A DNA stretch of 64,000 bases from Hybos culiciformis (lineage: Eukaryota > Arthropoda > Insecta > Diptera > Hybotidae), in contig CAXFZM010000257.1 of the NCBI GenBank assembly GCA_964007475.1, positions 37,763 to 101,762 on the forward strand. The letters are read 5' to 3'. How positions within the stretch are numbered: position 1 is the first letter of the stretch; the number at the start of each line of letters is the position of its first letter. Shown here one piece after another: positions 56,638 to 64,000 of the stretch. The position numbers and the translations under genes were made by a program. The notes under the pieces were generated by a model that was not told the origin of the DNA, ran no database searches, and was given only the letters and a program-made list of their open reading frames with translations.

Positions 56638-56904
56638 GGATCATGTCTAGAATACATCCCGTAAATTTATGAGTTTATAACATACTGTTAGTGAAAATCT
56701 GGAAAGTAATATGAAAACTAGCATTAAAAATTGCATATTTTAGAATACACTAGTTGTGATTCATGTTTATTACAAATCCTAGTGCATTCGTGAGATATTT
56801 TATTCCTTGTAAATAAACTTCAAATGTAGTAAATTTTATTTATTTTAGAATTTTTTCCACATGTCTAGAATACACCCCGCCGGGGTGTATTCTAGACATG
56901 ATCC
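56638..56904. mobile_element. 267-bp hAT-type MITE with an added terminal palindrome
   Basis: Ends GGATCATGTCTAGAATACA and inverse, flanked by a perfect 8-bp duplication GAAACATC (56630-56637 and 56905-56912). At the right end the terminus is itself duplicated as a palindrome (56860-56900): 19-bp arms CATGTCTAGAATACACCCC around GCC. Confidence 0.85.
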
Positions 56905-57242
56905 GAAACATCGAATATATTATTCATAATAAAGGATCCAATATTACTTTTCCATTAAAGAATAATTTACGAGAGACAGAAACAACACAGACACGGTAAA
57001 GAATTATTCATATAATAGTTCTTTGAAATATTGATGGCATCCATTTGCTATGTGCTATAATAAGGTTTTATAATTGATATGAAATACATAGGCTTAAATT
57101 TACAGTAAATTAAATTTGATTATACTTCAAAGAAATATCTGAAAAGGATTTTTTAGCATTTCCAATGATTATTATTAGTAAAAACTAATATAGTAATATG
57201 ATAGAATATGAAATGGAACGGGGTAAGAAAATTTAAAATATT

Positions 57243-57437
57243 TTCAAACTTATTTTTATTGATATAGTGCGAGTTTTATTTTTATGTTTAATTTTAGAAG
57301 TCGCCTTTTTTGTTCTACATACTTCTTTTTTGATTAAGGTGTTTTTAAATTCATTGTTCTATACTAGTAATTTTATTTGTATATATAAAGTAATATATAA
57401 GAGCTTTAGGTTTCATAATAAAAAAATCATTGATTGA
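57243..57437 (+). pseudogene. 64-codon open remnant, hydrophobic
   Basis: Open plus-strand frame ('FKLIFIDIVRVLFLCLILEV', 'YTSNFICIYKVIYKSFRFHN'). Could be a membrane segment. Unrecognised; right edge of the decayed block. Confidence 0.25.
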
Positions 57438-57959
57438 AGTTTATGATAAATGATTAAACCTTTTTTTATAATATGATACTCTAAATAGAAAACTCAACTA
57501 CAAGTAAAAAAAATTAAAGGTAAAACGAAAAAATATTATAAATAAAATTTTTATATTAAATAGAAAGAGTAAAGAATAAAAATTAAATATATTTGCAAGT
57601 ATTTAAATTATTTTTTTGTATATCTTCTATTTAATCAAATTATTTAATATTTTTAGTAATAATTTATTGAGCCTAAGCATAAATTACCATTTTAAATTTT
57701 AAAAGTATTCAATAAAATTTTGTCTCTTTAGAACCTTTTAGATATTATAATATGTATATCAATTTTCCTTTGTTATATTACAAAGTTATACAACATTATA
57801 TTATTGAGTGTTACCATTACTTAAGATTTTGACAGTGGATAATTTGCACGCATGAAAAAAAGTAAATAAAAATAAAATAAAAAATTATTGCTAAAAATTT
57901 TTATTAAAAATTTTTATTAGAAATTTCAGAATTAAGTAAAAAAAAAAAAAAATACTATC

Positions 57960-58011
57960 ATGATGTCTAGCGATGATGAGCACGAGATAGAAAGATATCG
58001 AATTGACTTTG
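57960..58011 (+). CDS. first exon of an unrecognised gene
   Basis: ATG (57960, or 57963) opens 'MMSSDDEHEIERYRIDF' and ends at TTTG|GTAAGTAAA, a strong donor, in phase 1. The acidic, serine-rich start looks like a genuine nuclear-protein N-terminus. Joined to the exon at 58697-58748 the frame stays open. Confidence 0.4.
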
Positions 58012-58696
58012 GTAAGTAAATGTCCAAATTATCTTTATTCCTTGTATTTTTTTTTTGGTTTTTTGTCTTTTTTGGTATACCTACCTACCTAAATTTCTAT
58101 AATAGAGTATATCAATCTTATTACGCTTTTCATTTATTTAATAAAAATAATTATAAGTAAAAGGTAATTGTGAAAACTAGAAGTAATTCTAGTTTGATAG
58201 TTTTTTTGAGGTGAATCTTCAAGTTTTTCTGGTCTTTATTTTAGAATATTTATATGGAGATTGTCAAATTGTTCCCAATTTTTAAGTCTTCAATTGCCGG
58301 AAAATAAAATTTAAAATTAAATGGATATGGTCAAGAATATTTACACTTCACTTTTAATACTTACGCCATTCTTGTTTAATAAGGCAGATAGCGTTCGGCT
58401 GGATCTTGGTCGAAGTTCTGTTTTATTTAAATCTTAATTATAAATTCTTTTATCGTAATTTTTACTTTTAAAAAGTTTTTTTTTTAATTTCGTTTTTTTT
58501 TTTTAAGTCTTGTATTTTTAAAATTATAGTTTTTTAAAACTTGTTGTTCAAAAAAAAAAACCAGAATTTTATTAAATCACGGCTTCGATTCTATTTATCG
58601 AAATTTTAAACTTAAAGTACAATGAATAATTTTTCGTATATTTTTTTTGGTTCTGTGTTGTTTACAAATTAAAATTTTTTTATATTATTTTTTTAG

Positions 58697-58748
58697 TTTT
58701 TTGCGATGAGGAAGACTATGGCAATGTTTCAAAACAAATGTCACGAAG
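58697..58748 (+). CDS. second exon of the same unrecognised gene
   Basis: Preceded by TTTTTTTTAG and followed by AAG|GTAAATTT. In phase with the exon at 57960 it adds 'VFCDEEDYGNVSKQMSR'. The intron between them is 685 bp and AT-rich. Further exons were not found. Function unknown. Confidence 0.4.
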
Positions 58749-59559
58749 GTAAATTTAATTAAGATCTAATTTTTATCAAACAAAATTTTTAATTACAGTT
58801 CTCCTGAAACCTTATGTTTTCTGAACAGTTTATATTGAAGTAGATAGAATATTATTTCTACTGTAGTGATATTGTTATCACTAACGATAAAATCAAACTA
58901 AATTTATAAAAATTTTAATTATTTCTTGAACCCAAAAATTTATATTTTAAAATAAGAATTACTGTAAATTATAATTAATTTGATTGGGCATCCAATCATA
59001 GTAGGATATAGTAAACTATTTCATATTACATAAGAGAATTAATTATATAAAATAAATTGTATATAATATTTATAGAATCTAAGAAAATTTAGTACATAAG
59101 ATTTTTGTATAAATAAGAGAAAATTTGGAAATAGAAATCAGATTAAAATCAAATCTCGCTTTATTATAAACGGCTTCCCTGAGCTATTATAACACAGGTA
59201 AGATAGCTTTCCGAGCTACATAATACGGGTAACAGGCTGACCTCAGCCAAAACGAAAGCGCGTCTCGCTTTATAAGATAAACTGGCTGAATAGCCTCGAC
59301 AATAGGATATCTATATGACATGCTTGTGGTCATTATAAATTAGTGATCTCATAGGCTTCCGTAGAAATAATTTTAATATTTAACAAAAAAAGTATAGGTT
59401 AAAATTTAAATAATGCATTCAGAATGAGCATTCAATTGGAATTACCTCTATATTAATTTTATTTACAATACCTACATCTTTCTTTCTATACGCTTTCTAA
59501 TATTAAGAATGCAAAAATTTATTTCATTATTATGATTACAAAAAATTTTCCATTCAAAG
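58749..59559. other. non-coding AT-rich DNA
   Basis: Possible downstream intron. A GC-richer patch at 59155-59330 contains repeated CTCGCTTTATAA and CGAGCTA/TAGCTCGG-like words but no coding frame. Confidence 0.4.
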
Positions 59560-59614
59560 AGAATTTCAGTATTGATTATATTAATCAGATGTCGCTTTTC
59601 AATACTGAAATTCT
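59560..59614. repeat. 15-bp inverted repeat
   Basis: GAATTTCAGTATTGA and its exact inverse around a ~25-bp loop; hairpin or MITE end. Confidence 0.6.
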
Positions 59615-59864
59615 GTACTAATGGAAAAATATTTGAAATCATTATTTTTTGTATGGAATTTTTATTAACGGCTAAATTTCAGTTGTGTTCTGTTATCGAA
59701 GATGAGTGTACGCGTTTTGTTTTAATCGTTTTTTTTTTAAATGAAATTAATTTTTTGTTTATTGTTCCCCAAAAAAAAAAAAAAATAAATAATTAAATTA
59801 CAAATAAATTTTTAAATTGTTCTTTGTGCGAATTTGTACCTTTTTTTTTTTTTATTTTGTGAAA

Positions 59865-59945
59865 TAATAATAATAATAAATAATAATAATAATAATAATA
59901 ATATTAATAGAAAAAATAAAATAATAAAATAATAAAATTTTAATA
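59865..59945. repeat. (AAT)n microsatellite
   Basis: Runs of ATAATAATAATAATAATAAT interrupted by single changes. Confidence 0.85.
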
Positions 59946-59954
59946 ATAGTTCGC

Positions 59955-60467
59955 ACAAAATCGTGTCGTCGACGTATTTTATCCGAAATAAAATAAAATT
60001 ATTAAATAAATTTGACGCGGTTACCAAGTCTTCCTTTTTCTCCTATCCCGTATTCCCGTGCACTTTTCTTCACTCCCTTGTCGTTGCCTTGGTGGAGGTC
60101 AATAAGGTCTTAAAAACTGTTGACCGCCGGTTCGTAGTTCGTCAGCTGGTTAGTGGAATCAACTAGTTTCTTTATAATTTACACTTCTGGAATAGGGATG
60201 AGCATAAAATTCAGTATACAATTTTGTAACATCCGAAGTTTGGAAGCGAATTTCCAAGCCGTTCAAATCCATTTGGCCTCTACTAAACCAAATGTTCTGG
60301 CTTTAAGTGAGACCCAAGTATTGGACAACGGAGACCCCAACCGTTTTTCAATCCCCGGTTATGATCTTCACTTTTTATACGTTGCCCACAGAGGAGTCGC
60401 TGTGTATATAAAGAATGACGTTGCTTGTTATCCCATTACAGATTTAAATCATCAAGTCCCTTATTAA
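59955..60467 (+). mobile_element. LINE 5' end with endonuclease start, truncated
   Basis: A GC-richer 5' leader (from about 59955, GTGTCGTCGACGTATTTTAT) leads to an ATG at 60198 and the start of an apurinic-type endonuclease: 'FSIQFCNIRSLEANFQAVQ' (N of the catalytic start), 'NVLALSETQVLD' (catalytic Glu) and 'GVAVYIKNDVACYPI'. It stops at 60467, where the DCAF11-like exon sequence begins on the opposite strand. The rest of endonuclease and RT are missing. It probably belongs to the same family as the LINE at 60955-62740. Confidence 0.75.
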
Positions 60468-60640
60468 ATTTTCTTTCGTTGTCGAGTTTGACTTGCTGTC
60501 GGACCAAATAAATCGTTGCGTTGACGGGTGTCTAAGATCACAAATTCGTATAGTTTGATCTGTTGAATTTGATAAGAAATGTCGACCATCATTTTTTGAA
60601 TCAATATAAATTATGCCATCATAATGGCCAATAAAAACAC
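60468..60640 (-). pseudogene. DCAF11-like: DCAF11/WDR23-like gene, WD-repeat exon
   Basis: Minus strand reads 'VFIGHYDGIIYIDSKNDGRH', then 'FLSNSTDQTIRICDLRHPST'. This is a WD40 blade and the DCAF11-specific GH-DGI-(Y/F)IDSK-D segment, which in the family follows the blades encoded at 62.8-63.5 kb. The exon runs directly into the LINE endonuclease fragment at 60468, so the coding sequence is cut. At the upstream edge the codons for 'DPVSVFI' lie in a tandem repeat. Confidence 0.65.
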
Positions 60641-60710
60641 TAACAGGATCAGATCAGATAAAAACACTAACAGGATCAGATTTGACACTAACAGGATCAG
60701 ATTTGGCAAC
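60632..60710. repeat. 20-22 bp minisatellite in a DCAF11-like exon
   Basis: AACACTAACAGGATCAGAT three times with small length differences. On the minus strand it repeats the codons just upstream of 'GHYDGI'. Confidence 0.75.
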
Positions 60711-60954
60711 CAGTTAAAAAAATGTTTGGATTCTCATCCAAAAATGAAACACAATTCACATTTATGTAATTATTATAACAAATCTATAAAATATAATGGA
60801 AAATAATTATTATATCAATACATTAACATTTTTCTTATTTGAGTAGAATATAGGGGAAATATTTTTTTATAGTTTGGAAACTTTACACAAAAAAAAATAC
60901 GCTCATTTGAGGCCGTTAACACAGGTAAAAGAATTAAACATGCACAATTATTTC

Positions 60955-62740
60955 AAATATATTTATTTATTTATTTATTTAGTTAGCTTAACTCAAGCTC
61001 AAATATTCATCATTTACAATGATATATAAATATATAAAAATTACACACAATTACATAACAACAGCAGAAAAAATAATACAAATAAATGAAATGCAAATTA
61101 CACATTCTCTCCTTCAGACATTGCAGCCATCTTTGGCAACTCATTAATATTTTTATCAATTAATTAATAATATCATTATCTATTCCGTTTATAAAGCTTC
61201 CTCTTAAGGCAGTCTTTACTAAGATTAAAATCGAACACATCCTCGCAATCATTCGCCGCTTCCATCATTCTAGAGACCGGCTCCCCCTACCATAATTAGT
61301 TCGATGCCAATCAACGGAAAAAAGATCAACTCTTCTTAGGGATCTTTCAACAACTCGAAGGTTAATCTTACCAAGGACATCGGAACAAATGGCTCCCAGA
61401 ATCAATTGATGGAGGAAAACGACACCAGCCACCTCTCTTCGCCTCTCAAGCGAGTGCAGATTCAACAATTGTAAACGCTCTGCATAAGACATATCAAATG
61501 TTGAGTAGAGTGGTACACCTCTGACTGCAAAGCTAGTAAACTTCTTTTGAATGGACTCAATTCTTAAAATGTCAACACCATAGTAAGGGGACCATATTTG
61601 ACTTGAGTATTCAAGAATAGGCCGCACCAAGCTAGTAAAGAGAGATCTAGTCACCCTTGGATCATTAAACTCTTTTGAATATCTCTTAATAAAGCCAAGC
61701 ATGGAATTACCCCTAGCAACTGTAGCATTAACATGGAACTGAAAACTAAGCTTTGAATCACAGTACACACCCAAATCCTTTACAACTTCAACCTTAGAAA
61801 CAACAGAGTCACCTATTCGATAATCAAACCTGAACGGGCGGAGCCTGCGAGTATAGGAAATGAATTGACATTTGTTTGAATTAAGGATCAAATTATTCTT
61901 TGTACACCATTCAGCAAAGCAGTCAAGATCAATTTGAAGTTGGATACAATCACTTGCGCTGAGAATCTTTTTGTATATTTTCATGTCATCAGCATAAGCA
62001 TTAATTACACTGTGATTGATAATTTTTACAACATCATTGACTGAAACTATGAATAAAAGTGGACCAAGATGGCTGCCCTGAGGGACCCCAGATAGAGCAA
62101 TAAAATAGTCTGAGACCGATGATCTAAATTGAACAAAATACTTTCTGTTACTCAAATACGACGAGATCCATTTCACAAAAATCGTTGGAAACCCCAAGGA
62201 TTCAAGCTTGAACAAAATGAGGTCGTGAGATAGGACATCAAACGCCTTACTAAAATCAGTGTAGATGACATCAGTTTGATAACCAGATTCCATATTACAA
62301 ATCGAATCACTAACGACCTCGATAAGGCTCGTGGTGGTTGATTTACTTTTCAGAAAGCCATGCTGGAAGTCACTGAGAAACGGTTTGCAATGAAAATACA
62401 AATGCCCGAAAACTATTTTTTCAAACAGTTTCGGCAACACAGACAACTTAGCAATGGGTCTATAATTTCTGACGTCAGATTTCTCCCCACTCTTATAAAA
62501 AGGTTTAATGAAAGAGGACTTCCAAAAATCAGGGAAATGTGCTGACTCCAGTGATCGATTGAAAAGAAGTGAAATGAGGTAAGCCAAAGATTGAACACAT
62601 TCCTTCAATACCAGAGCCGGCACACCATCTGGACCAGGCGCACAATCACCCCCAATCGCACCAATTGCATTGGCAACCTCTAACTCGCTAATAATAATTG
62701 AAGGGTAAGTGGTTTTTGAAAAGGATTCTATAAACATAAA
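60955..62740 (-). mobile_element. 5'-truncated jockey/CR1-like LINE with (TAAA)n tail
   Basis: A long RT frame on the minus strand starts inside the region just before 'SELEVANAIGAIGGDCAPG' and ends at 61265. It is followed by a ~300-bp 3' UTR and a (TAAA)n tail at 60955-60985 (seen as ATTT on the plus strand). It is inserted between two exons of the DCAF11-like gene; target duplications were not resolved. Confidence 0.85.
61265..62740 (-). CDS. LINE reverse transcriptase (ORF2 C-terminal part)
   Basis: About 490 uninterrupted codons. RT motifs in order: 'APGPDGVPALVLKEC' (domain 0/1), 'FIKPFYKSGEKSDVRNYRPI', 'DFQHGFLKSKSTTTSLIEV', 'VIYTDFSKAFDVLSHDLIL' (first catalytic Asp), 'GVPQGSHLGPLLFIVSVND', 'INAYADDMKIYKKI' (YADD), 'WCTKNNLILNSNKCQFISYT' and 'VVKDLGVYCDSKLSFQFH'. 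It continues with the C-terminal part typical of jockey/CR1-group non-LTR elements ('LVRPILEYSSQIWSPYY'). The endonuclease is lost by 5' truncation. The frame past 62740 is host DNA in a chance frame. No RNase H domain was seen. The intact frame means a recent insertion. Confidence 0.9.
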   Translation of the reverse strand, partial: FMFIESFSKTTYPSIIISELEVANAIGAIGGDCAPGPDGVPALVLKECVQSLAYLISLLFNRSLESAHFPDFWKSSFIKPFYKSGEKSDVRNYRPIAKLSVLPKLFEKIVFGHLYFHCKPFLSDFQHGFLKSKSTTTSLIEVVSDSICNMESGYQTDVIYTDFSKAFDVLSHDLILFKLESLGFPTIFVKWISSYLSNRKYFVQFRSSVSDYFIALSGVPQGSHLGPLLFIVSVNDVVKIINHSVINAYADDMKIYKKILSASDCIQLQIDLDCFAEWCTKNNLILNSNKCQFISYTRRLRPFRFDYRIGDSVVSKVEVVKDLGVYCDSKLSFQFHVNATVARGNSMLGFIKRYSKEFNDPRVTRSLFTSLVRPILEYSSQIWSPYYGVDILRIESIQKKFTSFAVRGVPLYSTFDMSYAERLQLLNLHSLERRREVAGVVFLHQLILGAICSDVLGKINLRVVERSLRRVDLFSVDWHRTNYGRGSRSLE

Positions 62741-62759
62741 TAAATTAAAATATTCGTAC

Positions 62760-62942
62760 CTGTAACTTTTTTGTTCTTCTTCCGATAATTCTATCGTAAA
62801 AATGAACACAGGAATCATTGGATGCACCAATAACGAACGTATTACTCGGTGAAATTCGAGTACAAAATAGAAAGCTATTAGGATTTATTATATGCTGTTG
62901 GATTTTTTCGGCAACCGCCTCTTTCATCGGGACTGTGAAAGC
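62760..62942 (-). pseudogene. DCAF11-like: DCAF11-like gene, internal exon
   Basis: Bounded by TTTTTTTCAG (62945-62943) and AAGTTACAG|GTACGAAT. It reads '..FLFCTRISPSNTFVIGASND' and then 'SCVHFYDRIIGRRTKKLQ', the blade that in DCAF11 carries GG/GASND-C-YVFDR. The splice sites look good. The LINE inserted about 20 bp beyond the donor, within the intron. Confidence 0.65.
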
Positions 62943-63024
62943 TGAAAAAAAAAAATTTTTTTTTAAGTTTACTTGAAATTTATATCCTTTTTTCGCATGT
63001 ATAACATAAAATCACAATTTTACC

Positions 63025-63505
63025 CTGGTCTGAGCAAGTTGAATAAATAAAATATTCTCCGCATGGACTAAAATCTATGTCCAAAATACTACTTCTAACA
63101 CCGACAGCTGGAATTCTGTGCATAATAGGATAAGTTCCTTTTGTAGAATCAAATACACGAATTAAATTTTGTGTTGCACAATTTATAAATCTACTACCAT
63201 CTTTATTAAATTGTCCTATGTAATTTTTATTGGCCAGTGATAAAAGTTTTCCATGAAATTGGTTTGGAACATAAAAATTTGCAATTTGACGACAATCTTT
63301 TTGTGATAATTTTCCTGATTGTTTTATACTCAAACCATTTTCCTGTGATCTTAATATATTTACCAATGAAAAATTATTAGTTTTTGTGATTGAATCTGTC
63401 TCAATGCCAGACAAAATTTTGGTTTCACAATAAAATTTTGTTTTATGAAAAATTGACAAATCTGGTCTTTTTATGAATACAGGTGTGGGCCGATAACTTA
63501 TAATT
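63025..63505 (-). pseudogene. DCAF11-like: DCAF11-like gene, upstream WD40 exon
   Basis: DCAF11 (WDR23) is a substrate receptor of the CUL4-DDB1 ubiquitin ligase; WDR23 regulates Nrf/SKN-1-type factors. Here 160 open codons lie between acceptor TGCAG (63508-63506) and donor AGG|GTAAAA. Family signatures: 'FNKDGSRFINCATQNLIRVF' (WD blade), 'PAVGVRSSILDIDFSPCGEY' and 'FIYSTCSDQ'. The typical 'WSD' is changed to 'CSD', and 'ARDVGWS' to 'AVGVRSS', so key residues have drifted. Together with the minisatellite and the LINE cut at 60468 this suggests a decaying copy rather than the working gene. Labelled pseudogene on those grounds; a diverged functional gene remains possible. Confidence 0.65.
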
Positions 63506-63526
63506 CTGCAGCCCTAGATTTGGTTA

Positions 63527-63612
63527 AATGTTTAGAGTATTAATAAGAATAATTACTGTTTAGAGTATTAATAAGAATAATTACTGTTTAGAGTATTAAT
63601 AAGAATAAAAAA
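63527..63612 (+). repeat. 28-bp tandem repeat
   Basis: TGTTTAGAGTATTAATAAGA followed by ATAATTAC, three units, the last partial. Confidence 0.85.
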
Positions 63613-64000
63613 TTTAAAAAGAACTGAGTTTAATTCATTTAACCACAATTTTATTAAAACTTAAAGACCTTAGATGCTAAACTTGTCACTGTATGTCATG
63701 TTAAAAAAAATTAATTAAATTAAAATTAGAAGCGAATTAATAAAACTATTAATCTATATATTTTTTTTGACAATATCGTAGTGAATCAAATTTAACAATG
63801 AAGTGAAAAACCAAATAAAAAGATTGAGCTATCAAGTTTTGTACTGTTGAAAACTTATTATTGAGTCAATTTTAATGATGAATCAACATTCCACTGAAAA
63901 GTAACGCTAAAATTTATTTGTAGTGTAAAGGAATGTGTTTAAGTTTACTTAATTTGTTTATTAATTATTTAGTATGTAGTGGATCTTGGGTTGGACATCC
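63613..64000. other. AT-rich DNA, nothing definable
   Basis: Upstream intron or flank of the DCAF11-like gene. No exon or repeat was recognised to the end of the window. Confidence 0.4.

Noticed and set aside
62760..62830. RT frame continuing upstream of 62740 on the minus strand
   Set aside because: This part is the DCAF11-like exon and intron read in a different frame; LINE similarity ends near 62740.

Overview
The window is a stretch of very AT-rich (roughly three quarters A+T by eye), repeat-dominated eukaryotic chromosome, most likely from an insect. Evidence for this is the mixture of Ty1/copia, jockey/CR1-like LINE, P-element (THAP), hAT, piggyBac-like and Merlin-like elements, tRNA-derived SINE-like repeats, GT-AG introns, and fragments of two conserved animal genes: Ect2/pebble and a DCAF11/WDR23-like WD40 gene. 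Almost nothing here is an intact host gene. The species cannot be named from the sequence.

Layout. 1-8.7 kb: AT-rich DNA with a decayed P-type transposase tail (about 2.1-2.7 kb), a hAT-type non-autonomous element with a perfect 8-bp target duplication and two SINE copies inside (2.9-4.3 kb), a roughly 150-bp satellite (4.7-5.5 kb) and a G-rich minisatellite (6.3-6.5 kb). 8.8-11.3 kb: the 3' half of a copia element, with a TTAA-flanked piggyBac-type MITE in its LTR and another MITE after it. 11.46-12.51 kb: the BRCT part of Ect2, twice frameshifted but ending at a good splice donor. 14.2-16.7 kb: two blocks of a ~108-bp satellite, each ending at the same small hairpin. 17.5-18.2 kb: a MITE made of tandem palindromes. 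19.8-24.9 kb: a DDE-type transposase pseudogene between ~670-bp direct repeats. 25.6-31.5 kb: a broken but largely complete P-element with THAP exons, a duplicated exon and a nested hAT element. 32.6-35.1 kb: fold-back and hAT-like MITEs around a Myb/SANT-like pseudogene. 35.84-38.16 kb: a hAT element complete from end to end, with only one in-frame stop in its transposase.

38.9-57.4 kb is a different kind of DNA. It carries no long intact ORF, but on both strands there are open stretches of 50-120 codons broken by occasional single stops or shifts. They include a BIR (IAP/survivin-type) domain with exact zinc-ligand spacing and a Merlin/ISXO2-like DDE transposase. I read it as an old, decayed, once gene-dense segment, perhaps acquired from a microsporidian-like parasite or a large DNA virus, later hit by hAT MITEs, a fold-back element and SINE-like repeats. 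The origin is unproven.

57.9-63.6 kb: two short spliced exons of an unrecognised gene on the plus strand, then a minus-strand DCAF11-like gene broken by a LINE endonuclease fragment and by a long 5'-truncated LINE reverse transcriptase copy. The elements do not act together as a pathway. The window records successive insertions, which can be ordered from nesting and target-site duplications.
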